In this document: positions 17,250 to 25,366 of the stretch, piece after piece
How the letters are laid out: every line of letters starts with the position of its first letter
Numbering within the stretch: the stretch's first letter is position 1
DNA from: an uncultured Christensenella sp.
GTDB taxonomy: Bacteria > Bacillota > Clostridia > Christensenellales > Borkfalkiaceae
NCBI GenBank assembly: GCA_910583855.1
Contig: CAJTYL010000009.1
Location: forward strand, 1-64,000
Direction: 5' to 3'
Length of the DNA: 64,000 nucleotides
The notes under the pieces: model-generated
The model's database searches: none
What the model was told of the DNA's origin: nothing
What the model saw: only the letters and a program-made list of their open reading frames with translations
Made by a program: the position numbers and the translations under genes

Positions 17250-17983
17250 TTTTAAGTTGTAAAATTTTGGCTTCTGCGCAAAATAATGGTATGAACAACA
17301 GAAATTTTACCGCTATTTGCGCTGCGCTTTTGATGTGCGCTTTCTTAATCGTTTTTTACGTCAGTCCGAAAATTGCAAAAAGCACGGTTACTTTTGCCGA
17401 CGCCGCGACGCAAAAGGTTATTTATCTTACCTTTGACGACGGGCCGAGCGACAGAGTCACACCGCGAATACTTGACGTTTTGAAGGAAGAGAACGTGAAG
17501 GCGACTTTCTTTATAGTCGGGAAAAATGCCGAAATGCGCAAAAAAATTATAAAGCGTGAAATTGACGAGGGACATTCGGTCGGAGTGCATTCCTATTCCC
17601 ACGTTTACAAAGACATATACGCGTCGACGGAAAGTCTTTTAAAGGACATTGACAAGTGTAACAAAATTATTAAAGAAATTGCAGGCAAGCCGACTAAGCT
17701 TTACCGCTTCCCCGGAGGAAGCCACGGAATTTCGGCTGAATTTATTGAAGCCGTGCAAAACCACGGAATGAAATACTACGACTGGAACTCATCAACGCGC
17801 GACGCCGAACTTTACAACGCCAGCCCAGAAGAGCTGTTCAAAACTGCCGTAAATACCGCGACGAACGAAAAAAGCATAATCATACTTGCGCACGACACCA
17901 CAAACAAGACGGCAACGGTTGATGCTTTGAAGCTGATAATCAAACATTATAAGCAACTTGGGTATGCGTTCTCCACCCTTTAA
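17246..17983 (+). CDS. Polysaccharide (peptidoglycan/chitooligosaccharide) deacetylase, 245 aa
   Basis: A NodB-homology domain removes N-acetyl groups from GlcNAc or MurNAc polymers outside the membrane. Motif 1 is YLTFDDGPSD (metal Asp pair), motif 2 VHSYSH (metal His residues), followed by YRFPGGSHG and a late LAHDTT. An N-terminal anchor lies in FTAICAALLMCAFLIVFYV. The frame can start at TTG 17246, overlapping the previous stop, or at ATG 17291, which leaves a normal signal anchor; neither has a clear Shine-Dalgarno. It resembles the PdaA/PgdA group, which in spore formers acts on cortex or cell wall; the exact class is unresolved. Confidence 0.9.
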   Translation: MILSCKILASAQNNGMNNRNFTAICAALLMCAFLIVFYVSPKIAKSTVTFADAATQKVIYLTFDDGPSDRVTPRILDVLKEENVKATFFIVGKNAEMRKKIIKREIDEGHSVGVHSYSHVYKDIYASTESLLKDIDKCNKIIKEIAGKPTKLYRFPGGSHGISAEFIEAVQNHGMKYYDWNSSTRDAELYNASPEELFKTAVNTATNEKSIIILAHDTTNKTATVDALKLIIKHYKQLGYAFSTL

Positions 17984-17996
17984 TTTTTCAATATAT

Positions 17997-18033
17997 AAGC
18001 CCCTGCGCAAAATTGCGCAAGGGCTTTATTTTT
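17997..18033. terminator. Terminator between convergent deacetylase and pyrE units
   Basis: AAGCCC..GCGCAA pairs with TTGCGC..GGGCTT around 18010, followed by ATTTTT on the plus strand. It can serve the deacetylase gene and perhaps the pyr operon from the other side. Confidence 0.7.
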
Positions 18034-18063
18034 AATTACCCCCAATATATGGCTTAAATAACG
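18034..18063 (-). repeat. Family A dispersed repeat, copy A4
   Basis: Minus-strand core GCCATATATTGGGGGTAATT, preceded by CGTTATTTAA. It lies directly between the shared terminator and the pyrE stop. Confidence 0.7.
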
Positions 18064-18084
18064 GGGTTTTAGCGTATTTTGATT

Positions 18085-18741
18085 TTAATTAACGCCGTAG
18101 ATTTTACGGTACTCTTTCATTTTATCAAGGTACTCTTTTCCGTCTGTTATGCCGTCCTCAATTGCCGCAATAATGTCCGCCATGGTCACAATGGAATAGA
18201 CTTTTACGCCGAATTCTTTATAAACCTCCTGCACGGCGGAAAACCTGCTTTGAAGCCCGCGCTCCATTCTGTCAACGGAAATTACCATACCTGCAATTTC
18301 AACGTTTGCCGCTGCTTTAAGCTTAGGCAATAGCTCTCGCAGGGCTTTGCCAGACGTCATTACGTCCTCTACGATTATAATCTTTTCGCCGTCCTGAAGT
18401 TGCTTGCCGACGAAAAGCCCACCCTCACCGTGGTCCTTTACTTCCTTTCTGTCAAAGCAATAATTTATATCAATTCCGTGATTATTATAGAGCGAAACAG
18501 CCGTTGTAACCGCAAGCGGTATGCCCTTGTAAGCGGGTCCTACGAGTGTATCGGCTTCAATGCCGTTATCTGCGATACACTGTGCGTAATACTCGCCAAG
18601 CTTTGAAAGCTGAGAGCCAGACTTGTAGTTGCCGGTATTAATAAAGTAAGGCGCTTTTCTGCCGCTTTTCAAAGTAAACTCGCCGAATTTTAAAACGCCG
18701 TTTTCTACCATAAATTTAATAAATTGATGTTTATAAGTCAT
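18085..18741 (-). CDS. pyrE: Orotate phosphoribosyltransferase
   Basis: Joins orotate to PRPP to give OMP. The 218-aa protein has the PRPP motif IIIVEDVMTSGKALRE, the orotate-side SGRKAPYFINTGNYKSG and the flexible-loop DRKEVKDHGEGG. It is the last gene of the pyr operon, separated from pyrD by a family A repeat. Length is normal. Confidence 0.96.
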   Translation of the reverse strand: MTYKHQFIKFMVENGVLKFGEFTLKSGRKAPYFINTGNYKSGSQLSKLGEYYAQCIADNGIEADTLVGPAYKGIPLAVTTAVSLYNNHGIDINYCFDRKEVKDHGEGGLFVGKQLQDGEKIIIVEDVMTSGKALRELLPKLKAAANVEIAGMVISVDRMERGLQSRFSAVQEVYKEFGVKVYSIVTMADIIAAIEDGITDGKEYLDKMKEYRKIYGVN

Positions 18742-18763
18742 TTATTTTCTCCCTGATTTTCAG

Positions 18764-18792
18764 ATTGACCCCCATATATGCTTGAAATAACG
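18764..18792 (-). repeat. Family A dispersed repeat, copy A5
   Basis: Minus-strand reading CGTTATTTCAAGCATATATG followed by GGGGTCAAT, in the pyrD-pyrE gap. Confidence 0.75.
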
Positions 18793-18801
18793 TGGATTTG
18801 T

Positions 18802-19713
18802 TTAATTCAAGTACGCTGTGCCTATAATCTCTTTTACGGAATTTATACCGTGGTTTTCGAGCCATAGATTTATTTCTTTTATAATTCGGGGCATAGCATA
18901 AAGGTCCGCAAAGTTTGCCGTACCTACCTGTACAGCCGTAGCGCCAGCCATCATAAATTCTATAGCGTCTTCCCCAGTCATTATTCCGCCCATACCGATA
19001 ACGGGTATTTTGACTGCGTGGGCGGCTTCGTAAACCATTCTTACGGCAATCGGCTTAATGCCTGCGCCCGACACACCACCCGTATTGTTGGCAATTATTG
19101 GTTTGCGTTTTTCAATATCTATAACCATACCCGTAAACGTGTTTACGAGGGAGATACAGTCGGCTCCGCCCTCTTCCGCAGCTTGGGCGTTTATTGCTAT
19201 GCTTTCAACGTTAGGTGAAAGTTTTACGATGAGCGGAGTTTTCTTTAAAGAGTTTTTTGATACGGCGGTAACTTCTTTTATACTTTCGGGTCTTATGCCG
19301 AAAGCCATTCCGCCCGCCTTGACGTTGGGACAGGAAATATTGAGTTCCACCATATCCACGAGCCCGTCAAGTTTGGCGCAGATTACACCGTAATCTTCAA
19401 GCGTTTTACCCGCAACGTTGGCGATAATAACGACGCCTTTATCTCTTAAAAAAGGTAAATCGCACTTTATAAAGTGTTCGACGCCCGGGTTTTGCAAGCC
19501 CACAGCATTTAAAATAACGCTTGCGCCCTCCGCTATTCTGGGAACGGGATTGCCGAGACGTGGCTCTATAGTCATTCCCTTAGTACTTATTCCGCCCACT
19601 TCCGCGAGATCGTATAGTTCGTTGAATTCCCTACCGAACCCGACCGTACCGCTTGCGCCGATAACGGGGTTTTTGAATTTTACACCACAAATTTCAACTT
19701 CAAGGCTTGCCAT
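18802..19713 (-). CDS. pyrD: Dihydroorotate dehydrogenase B, catalytic subunit
   Basis: Class 1B FMN subunit that oxidises dihydroorotate to orotate and passes electrons through PyrK to NAD. The 303-aa sequence has PVIGASGTVGFG, NAVGLQNPG, the active-site Cys region VELNISCPNVKAGG, LVNTFTGMVID and the FMN-phosphate loops IGMGGIMTGEDAIEFMMAGA. pyrK lies two genes upstream, as this class requires. It starts 3 nt after the small membrane-protein gene, so it is translationally close. Confidence 0.96.
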   Translation of the reverse strand: MASLEVEICGVKFKNPVIGASGTVGFGREFNELYDLAEVGGISTKGMTIEPRLGNPVPRIAEGASVILNAVGLQNPGVEHFIKCDLPFLRDKGVVIIANVAGKTLEDYGVICAKLDGLVDMVELNISCPNVKAGGMAFGIRPESIKEVTAVSKNSLKKTPLIVKLSPNVESIAINAQAAEEGGADCISLVNTFTGMVIDIEKRKPIIANNTGGVSGAGIKPIAVRMVYEAAHAVKIPVIGMGGIMTGEDAIEFMMAGATAVQVGTANFADLYAMPRIIKEINLWLENHGINSVKEIIGTAYLN

Positions 19714-19716
19714 AAA

Positions 19717-20229
19717 TTAACCCTGCGTACTCTCTTCTTTAACTTCGGTGGGTTCCACAGTATTTTTTTCTGCAATATGCTGTTGAATTTCTTCAACCGC
19801 CATAGTTTGCGCTTTGAGCGCGTTGACAACGGACACTACGTTATTTACGTCCTCTACAAATTGCAGTTTATACTCCGTGCGTCTGACGGAAATAAGGAGC
19901 TTGCCGTAATTTGCAATAGCGCCGTCCAAACCTGCGCTACGCGCCGTACAATAATCAACTTCCGACGGAGAACATTCCAATCCGTTCCAAAAATAAAATT
20001 TGCCTTCTTTAAAAGATATATATATTTTAGGTTTTTTCGCTAAATAAACCGTCCATCCGATACCTGTCCCTATCAAAAAGAGACCTACTACAGAAAGTAA
20101 CGCGCCGATAAAAGGTTCGGCCATTATCAGCGACAAAATACCGAACGCACAAAATATTACTCCGCAGACGAGAATAATGACGTACGCTACTAACATAGTC
20201 TTTTTAGATTTTGCAATTATCGTTTCCAT
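19717..20229 (-). CDS. Small membrane protein embedded in the pyr operon, 170 aa
   Basis: Two N-terminal helices (about 12-35 and 42-64) are followed by a soluble domain of about 80 residues: a short beta-rich stretch (KPKIYISFKEGKFYFWNG, KLLISVRRTEYKLQFV) and a helix, resembling a bacterial PH-like domain. The tail is acidic. I do not recognise a named family. It is inserted between pyrK (10 nt) and pyrD (3 nt) with no sign of its own promoter, so it is expressed with pyrimidine synthesis. A structural or regulatory membrane role is speculation. Confidence 0.8.
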   Translation of the reverse strand: METIIAKSKKTMLVAYVIILVCGVIFCAFGILSLIMAEPFIGALLSVVGLFLIGTGIGWTVYLAKKPKIYISFKEGKFYFWNGLECSPSEVDYCTARSAGLDGAIANYGKLLISVRRTEYKLQFVEDVNNVVSVVNALKAQTMAVEEIQQHIAEKNTVEPTEVKEESTQG

Positions 20230-20239
20230 AAAAAACTCC

Positions 20240-20992
20240 TTATAATTCTATCTTATTTATATTAAAAACGGGCCCGTCCTTGCAGACGCGGGCGTTACCT
20301 CCGTCTGCGGTTTTGCAGACGCACACAAGGCACGCGCCTATGCCGCAACCCATTCTTTCTTCCAATGAAACGAAACACGGCGTTTTAATTCCCCTTTCCG
20401 CAAGTTCGCGTTTTAACGCTTTGAGCATTACGGGCGGTCCGCAGGAAATTATTGCGTCTACTTTGGGGTTATCCTTTAAAAAAGCCTGTACTGCGTTGCC
20501 TTTTTCGCCGCAGCTCCCGTCGTCCGTGGTTACTATGAGCTTTTTACACGCCTTGAACTCGTCAAGAAGGCACACGGCGATTTCGTTACGAAAGCCTATA
20601 TAAGAATAAAAATCCTTGTCGTGATTTTCGCGCAAGGCTGCGATTAAGGGAAATACACCCACACCGCCGCCGACTATGGCAACCGACTTATAGGGAGATA
20701 AATCAAAGTAATTGCCTAGCGGGAGCAAAACTTTGAGCTCATCGCCCGACTTTGCTTCCGTCAATTTTTTGGTGCCTTTGCCCTTAACCTGATAGCAAAG
20801 CGACAACACGTCTCCTTCCAATTTGCAAACGCCGAGAGGACGACGCAAAAGCATTGAGCTGTCGCCCGTCGCAAGATTGACGAACTGCCCGCCGTGAATT
20901 TCTTCCGTACGCCCGGGCAAGGTCAGAGTAATCATATATACGTTTTGCGCTATCGGACGGTTATCCTTAACGGTTGAAAGAAAATCCCTCAT
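20240..20992 (-). CDS. pyrK: Dihydroorotate dehydrogenase B, electron-transfer subunit
   Basis: FAD and [2Fe-2S] subunit that couples PyrD to NAD. It has an FAD-binding beta-barrel (RRPLGVCKLEG), an NAD-binding domain (VAIVGGGVGVFPLIAAL, SCGPPVMLKAL) and the C-terminal iron-sulfur Cys pattern ERMGCGIGACLVCVCKT with a later Cys in ARVCKDGPVF. At 250 aa it is normal. Upstream is a 187-bp spacer packed with family A and B repeats. Confidence 0.95.
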   Translation of the reverse strand: MRDFLSTVKDNRPIAQNVYMITLTLPGRTEEIHGGQFVNLATGDSSMLLRRPLGVCKLEGDVLSLCYQVKGKGTKKLTEAKSGDELKVLLPLGNYFDLSPYKSVAIVGGGVGVFPLIAALRENHDKDFYSYIGFRNEIAVCLLDEFKACKKLIVTTDDGSCGEKGNAVQAFLKDNPKVDAIISCGPPVMLKALKRELAERGIKTPCFVSLEERMGCGIGACLVCVCKTADGGNARVCKDGPVFNINKIEL

Positions 20993-21012
20993 ATAAACCT
21001 CGATTTTTTACG

Positions 21013-21042
21013 GTAGACCCCAATATATGCTTGAAATAACGC
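21013..21042 (-). repeat. Family A dispersed repeat, copy A6
   Basis: Minus-strand reading CGTTATTTCAAGCATATATT followed by GGGGTCTA, in the pyrF-pyrK gap next to a family B copy. It is almost identical to copy A5 over its first 19 bases. Confidence 0.75.
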
Positions 21043-21069
21043 GTTTTTTACAGTAACGCTTAAACCATA

Positions 21070-21182
21070 TAGATGCAAGCAAGACAAGGCGCGCGAGCAT
21101 TTATGAGGGGAGTTTACTTGAGGTAAACGACCTGAAATAAAGCGGAACGCAACGCAGTATTGCACAGTATATATGCGGTTTA
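21070..21182 (-). repeat. Family B dispersed repeat, copy B1
   Basis: On the minus strand it begins at the pyrF TAA with ACCGCATATATACTG, contains GTTTACCTCAAGTAAAC (inverted repeat) and CTCCCCTC, and ends GTCTTGCTTGCAT. Related copies are B2-B5. Confidence 0.7.
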
Positions 21183-22094
21183 TTTACCCATTTTACCGAT
21201 AGTTTCCAACAAATCTTTCTGCATATCAACGCACGCCGCACGCGCTGCTGCGGCATAGTTTAAGCCTGCGTATTTTTCATTCTTATAGGCGCAGATTATT
21301 CCGCGGGAAGAGTTGACGACGCCGCCCAAACCGTGTTTATCAAAACAGACTTTAAGCATCTCCGCGCTGCCGCCCTGCGCGCCGTAACCGGGGATTAAGA
21401 AAAACGTATGCGGGAGCAGTTTTCTTAGTCTTTCAGCCTCTTTCGGGTGGGTTGCGCCCACGACTGCGCCGACGCGGGAATATCCGTATTTACCCACGCT
21501 GTCCTTGCCCCATTCTTTTACCAGTTCGCCCATTTGCTCGTAAATATATTTGCCGTTCTCAAGCTTTAAATTCTGCAATTCGCCGCTTGAAGGGTTGGAA
21601 GTTTTAACGAGCACGAAGATAGCTTTCTTGCTTGCCTTAGCGTCTTCAACGAAGGGCTTGATACCGTCAAAGCCGAGGTAGCCGTTTACGGTTAGCATAT
21701 CGGCGGGGAAGGCTTTTAAGCTTTTGTCGCCTAATTCGGTTTTACCGAGATAAGCCGTTGAATAGCAGCTTGCGGTTGAACCTATATCGTTGCGCTTGCA
21801 GTCGGCAATGACTATGAGCCCCTTCTTGCGGGCGTAATCTATAGTATTTTTATATGCCTTTAAGCCGTCTACTCCGTACTTCTCGTAATAGGCAATCTGG
21901 ACCTTTACGGACGGCACGATAACGTAAACGGCATCGATAATATTTTTGTTGAATTCATAAATTGCGCTTGCCGCTTTTTTAAAATTGGTCACGCCCTCCC
22001 GCATTTCGTCGGGCAAGTAATTGAAGTCGGTGTCAAGACCTACGCAAGTAGGGTTCTGAAGTTCTATTATTCTTTTAATAAGCTTGTTAATCAT
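21180..22094 (-). CDS. pyrF: Orotidine 5'-phosphate decarboxylase (long type)
   Basis: Converts OMP to UMP. It belongs to the longer OMPDC type 2 class (304 aa): CVGLDTDFNYLP, the catalytic lysine cluster IADCKRNDIGSTA, DMLTVNGYLG, FVLVKTSNPSSGELQ, FLIPGYGAQGG and NSSRGIICAY. It starts 5 nt after pyrC ends. Its TAA stop is the first codon of a family B repeat, so the repeat forms the 3' boundary of the gene. Confidence 0.95.
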   Translation of the reverse strand: MINKLIKRIIELQNPTCVGLDTDFNYLPDEMREGVTNFKKAASAIYEFNKNIIDAVYVIVPSVKVQIAYYEKYGVDGLKAYKNTIDYARKKGLIVIADCKRNDIGSTASCYSTAYLGKTELGDKSLKAFPADMLTVNGYLGFDGIKPFVEDAKASKKAIFVLVKTSNPSSGELQNLKLENGKYIYEQMGELVKEWGKDSVGKYGYSRVGAVVGATHPKEAERLRKLLPHTFFLIPGYGAQGGSAEMLKVCFDKHGLGGVVNSSRGIICAYKNEKYAGLNYAAAARAACVDMQKDLLETIGKMGK

Positions 22095-22099
22095 TCGCT

Positions 22100-23365
22100 T
22101 TACCTCTTGAATTTTATTGCGCCGTCGACTATGGTATACTGCACTTCGCCGTATACCTCAAACCCGTTGAACGGAGTGTTCTTTCCTTTGGAAAGAAACT
22201 TTTTGCTGTCAATGACGTATTTCCTGTTTAAATCAACTATCGTAAGGTCGGCAACCGCGCCTTCTTTAATCTCGCCGCCTTCAAGCCCTAAAATTTGTGC
22301 TGGAGCTGCGCTCATTCGTTTTGATAGCTCCGCAAGGGTTAAAATTCCCGTTTTAACGAGGTAGGTATAGCTTAAAGCAAAACTCGTTTCGATGCCGCTG
22401 ATGCCGAAAGCGGCAAGCTCGTATTCAACCTGTTTGTCCTTTAAAGAATGGGGCGCGTGGTCGGAAACTATGCAGTCCAACGTGCCGTCCTTCAAGCCTT
22501 TGATTATTGCTTTTACGTCCTTATCCTCGCGGACGGGAGGATTTACTTTTGTGTTAGTATCATACGACGTGATTATATCGTCCGTTAAAATAAAATAGTG
22601 CGGGCAGGTTTCGGCTGTAACCTGTACCCCTCTTGATTTTGCGCTTCTAATGATTTCCACGCCGCTGTACGTTGAGACGTGGCAGATATGGACTGGAATA
22701 TTCAGGCTTTCGGACAGGGCGATTTCACGCGCAACCATAATATCTTCCGCAGCGCGCAGGCTGCCTTTTAAACCCGTAAGAGTAGAATTGTAGCCCTCGT
22801 TTACCATTCCGCCGTCAACTAAGTCTTTATCCTCGCAGTGGCACAGGCACTTTAAGCCGAAGTCGTTTGCGTATTCCATGGCAAGGCGCATAATCTGCGA
22901 ATTTGCAACGGACTTTCCGTCGTCGCTCAAAGCAACCGCGCCCGCAGCCTTCATCTTGCCTATATCCGACAGGGTTTCGCCGTTTTCACCCTTTGTTATT
23001 GCGCCTATCGGGTGAATTTTACAGAGTCCGACTTCTTCGGCACGGTGCTTTATATATGTTGCAACCACCGCATTATCGCAGACAGGGTTGGTGTTGGGCA
23101 TACAACAGACCTGCGTAACGCCGCCCGCAACCGCGGCTTTCGAGCCGCTTTCTATATCCTCTTTGCCCTCAAACCCCGGTTCGCGCAAATGAACGTGTAT
23201 ATCGATAATACCTGCAAGAATATGCTTGCCGCTTGCGTCGATAGTTTTACATTTTTCGTCTATGAAAGGCGAGATTTTTACTATTTTGTTGCCTTCAACG
23301 AGCAAATCTGCCTTAATTTCGCCCGAAGGCGTGACGACGGTACCGTTTTTTATAAGAAGTTTCAT
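22100..23365 (-). CDS. pyrC: Dihydroorotase
   Basis: Zinc amidohydrolase that cyclises carbamoyl-aspartate. Metal motifs: IIDIHVHLREPGFEGKED, the HCED at about 178-181, ICHVSTYSG and VSDHAPHSLKDK. At 421 aa it is the class I type common in Firmicutes. It overlaps the pyrB end by 4 nt (ATGA), indicating translational coupling. Confidence 0.96.
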   Translation of the reverse strand: MKLLIKNGTVVTPSGEIKADLLVEGNKIVKISPFIDEKCKTIDASGKHILAGIIDIHVHLREPGFEGKEDIESGSKAAVAGGVTQVCCMPNTNPVCDNAVVATYIKHRAEEVGLCKIHPIGAITKGENGETLSDIGKMKAAGAVALSDDGKSVANSQIMRLAMEYANDFGLKCLCHCEDKDLVDGGMVNEGYNSTLTGLKGSLRAAEDIMVAREIALSESLNIPVHICHVSTYSGVEIIRSAKSRGVQVTAETCPHYFILTDDIITSYDTNTKVNPPVREDKDVKAIIKGLKDGTLDCIVSDHAPHSLKDKQVEYELAAFGISGIETSFALSYTYLVKTGILTLAELSKRMSAAPAQILGLEGGEIKEGAVADLTIVDLNRKYVIDSKKFLSKGKNTPFNGFEVYGEVQYTIVDGAIKFKR

Positions 23366-24291
23366 AACCCTATTTCCCTGTATTCGTTTAATAGTTTCAA
23401 TAGCGCCATTCTTACGGCTACGCCGTTTGTGACCTGTTCCAAAATGACGCTTTTTTCGCCGTCGATAACTTGCGGGGTAAGTTCCACGCCCCTGTTCACG
23501 GGACCAGGATGAAGAACCAAAACGTCATTTTTTGCATATTTTAAAAGCCCGTCGTTTACGCCGTAGAAGCGGGAATATTCGGAAAGCGACGGGAACAGTC
23601 CGCCGTTCTGACGTTCAAGCTGAATTCTCAAACCCATAACGGCGTCAGCGCCCTCTATAGCTTCTTCACGGCTTACGCAAATGCGGGCGCCGAGCTTGTC
23701 TATATCTTTTGGTATCATCGTTGCAGGTGCGTATATACAGACCTCCGCGCCAAGCTTTCTGAGCCCGAAAAGGTTGCTCATTGCAACTCGGCTGTGCTTT
23801 ATATCGCCTAAAATTGCAACCTTCAGCCCTTCGATTTTACCGAATTTCTCCCGCAGCGTGTATATATCCAACAGGGCTTGCGTGGGGTGTCCGTGCATTC
23901 CGTCGCCGCCGTTTAAGACGCTTGCCCCGACGTTTTCGGCAAGAAGTTTTGGCGCGCCAGCCATTTGGTGGCGGATTACGATAAAATCGACCTTCATCGC
24001 TTCAAGGTTTTTGCCCGTGTCTATCAGCGTTTCGCCCTTCTGCACAGAACTGGTTGCAACCGACAGATTTACCACGGTTACCCCCAAATATTTGGCGGCA
24101 AGCTCGAAAGAGGAACGGGTTCTCGTGCTGTTTTCGTAAAAAAGCGTGACGAGAGCCTTGCCTTTAAGCAAATCAGACTGCTTGTTATCGGACAAAATCA
24201 ACTTTTTCATTTCGGCTGCGGTATCTAAAATTTCATAAATTTCTTCAACCGACAAGTCTTTTAAGCCCAAAAGGTCCTTATTTTTTAACAT
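23362..24291 (-). CDS. pyrB: Aspartate carbamoyltransferase catalytic chain
   Basis: First committed pyrimidine step. The 309-aa chain carries the carbamoyl-phosphate motif FYENSTRTRSSFELAAK, the DFIVIRHQ region, NGGDGMHGHPTQALLD, HSRVAMSN, and LVLHPGPVNRG near the C-terminus. No pyrI-like regulatory chain is present in the window. It is the first gene of the operon and is preceded by a leader with an apparent attenuator and small open frame (24321-24443). Confidence 0.97.
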   Translation of the reverse strand: MLKNKDLLGLKDLSVEEIYEILDTAAEMKKLILSDNKQSDLLKGKALVTLFYENSTRTRSSFELAAKYLGVTVVNLSVATSSVQKGETLIDTGKNLEAMKVDFIVIRHQMAGAPKLLAENVGASVLNGGDGMHGHPTQALLDIYTLREKFGKIEGLKVAILGDIKHSRVAMSNLFGLRKLGAEVCIYAPATMIPKDIDKLGARICVSREEAIEGADAVMGLRIQLERQNGGLFPSLSEYSRFYGVNDGLLKYAKNDVLVLHPGPVNRGVELTPQVIDGEKSVILEQVTNGVAVRMALLKLLNEYREIGL

Positions 24292-24320
24292 ATTTTATCC
24301 CTTTGCGGTTTTTTTGGCAG

Positions 24321-24369
24321 AAAAAAAGCGGCAAAGACGCTATTTCAAAAAAATAGCCTCCAAACCGCC
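24321..24369 (-). terminator. Attenuator hairpin upstream of pyrB
   Basis: On the minus strand GCGG-x7-GCTATTT pairs with AAATAGC-x7-CCGC, giving an imperfect long hairpin, followed by seven T (24321-24327), then about 30 nt later pyrB starts. Just beyond the T-run is TTTCTGCC, complementary to GGCAGAAA near the start of the leader (24436-24443), allowing an alternative long-range pairing. Confidence 0.65.
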
Positions 24370-24429
24370 GAGCTTTAATATCGTCTTTTCCAAGGGAGAA
24401 AGTCCCACCCTTTTTGAAATAAAAATCAT
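24340..24429 (-). CDS. Possible pyr leader peptide, 29 codons
   Basis: A small open frame starts at ATG 24429, preceded by AAAGG about 13 nt upstream, and ends with TAG inside the 3' arm of the attenuator hairpin. It begins MIFISKR and ends EAIFLK. The layout recalls the pyrL leader of enteric pyrBI, where ribosome position controls attenuation in response to UTP. It may instead be a chance frame. Confidence 0.35.
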   Translation of the reverse strand: MIFISKRVGLSPLEKTILKLGGLEAIFLK

Positions 24430-24464
24430 TTTTGATTTCTGCCTTTGCTTTCAATTAATTATAA

Positions 24465-24495
24465 CACGGTTACCTTTTAAAAGTAAAGCGTTTTA
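24465..24495 (-). promoter_or_regulatory. Sigma-A promoter of the pyr operon
   Basis: On the minus strand TTTACT, an 18-bp spacer and TATAAT are readable just upstream of the leader. The hexamer TATAAT lies close to 24460 and the transcript would carry about 160 nt of leader. Coordinates are approximate to a few bases. Confidence 0.6.
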
Positions 24496-25191
24496 AAGTA
24501 TTCTCTGGAGCGTAAAATTAACCTTATCGCAGGAAGTCAGAACGTACTCTATTCCGTTTTTCACAGTACGGAAAGGAAAAAAAGTTTCGCCGTGGATATG
24601 ACCGAACACCACTTTTTCAGTCTCGAACTCTTCGAAAAGCGATGTAAATTCGGTTGAGGGCACAGTCTTTGAAAATGGCGGATAATGTATCATTACTATC
24701 AGCCTGTCGCCCTCCTCCCGCACTTTTTCAACCTCTTTAAAGCAGAGCTTGAAGCGCTCGGCTTCGCGCTTGTAAAGTTTTTCGTCGGTGTCCGAATAGT
24801 CGTTGCTTCCGGGACACGTCCACCCGCGGGAGCCGCAGATTATAACGTTTTCAAACTTGACGCAATCATTTTGCAGGAAATAAAAATTGCCGTCGGGCGC
24901 GGCGCGGCGAAGCCTTGTTATGCCGTTCCACCAGAAGTCGTGATTGCCGCGGACAAAGACTTTTCTGCCCTTCAATTCCTTTAAAGCTTCCAGGTCGAAA
25001 AGCCCTTCTTCAAGAGTCGTACCCCAACTAACGTCGCCCGCAATAAGGACGATATCGTCGTCGGATAAAACCTTCTTCCGCCAGTCGGATTTGATTTTTT
25101 CAAAGTGATTTTCCCAGCCCTTTCCGAACACGTCCATAGGTTTATCCGAAAGGCCCGAAAGATGCAGATCGCTTATTGAGAATACGTTCAT
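24493..25191 (-). CDS. Metallophosphoesterase, 232 aa
   Basis: Calcineurin-like phosphoesterase with the full metal-site series: SISDLHLSG (D-x-H), IAGDVSWG (GD), VRGNHDFWW (GNHD), VMIHYPPF and FGHIHGE. Substrate is unknown; relatives include cytoplasmic phosphodiesterases and phosphatases. The ATG at 25191 is preferred to an in-frame start 54 nt upstream because the promoter (25198-25226) covers that upstream stretch; the predicted RNA start then coincides with the ATG, implying a leaderless mRNA. It lies between the pyr operon and coat-like genes and is separately transcribed. Confidence 0.88.
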   Translation of the reverse strand: MNVFSISDLHLSGLSDKPMDVFGKGWENHFEKIKSDWRKKVLSDDDIVLIAGDVSWGTTLEEGLFDLEALKELKGRKVFVRGNHDFWWNGITRLRRAAPDGNFYFLQNDCVKFENVIICGSRGWTCPGSNDYSDTDEKLYKREAERFKLCFKEVEKVREEGDRLIVMIHYPPFSKTVPSTEFTSLFEEFETEKVVFGHIHGETFFPFRTVKNGIEYVLTSCDKVNFTLQRIL

Positions 25192-25197
25192 AATTTT

Positions 25198-25226
25198 ATT
25201 ATAGCATTTCTTTCGAAGAAATTCAA
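25198..25226 (-). promoter_or_regulatory. Promoter of metallophosphoesterase; leaderless geometry
   Basis: Minus strand TTGAAT (25221-25226), 17-bp spacer, TATAAT (25198-25203), only 6 nt before the ATG and no Shine-Dalgarno. Confidence 0.65.
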
Positions 25227-25317
25227 GCGGTTTGAATTGTTGCAAAAAAAAGCTATCTTATGGCAAAAAACACCAATTATGCGTGACATAGTACTACGAA
25301 AACCGCTAAAAACATAA

Positions 25318-25344
25318 CTTCCCCCTCAAAAACAGAGGGGGAAG
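25318..25344 (-). terminator. Hairpin after the Cys-rich coat-like gene
   Basis: CTTCCCCCTC (25318-25327) pairs with GAGGGGGAAG (25335-25344); the following minus-strand sequence is TTATGTTTTTAG, so terminator strength is moderate. Confidence 0.5.
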
Positions 25345-25366
25345 GAAGGAGAAATTAGTGATTTAA

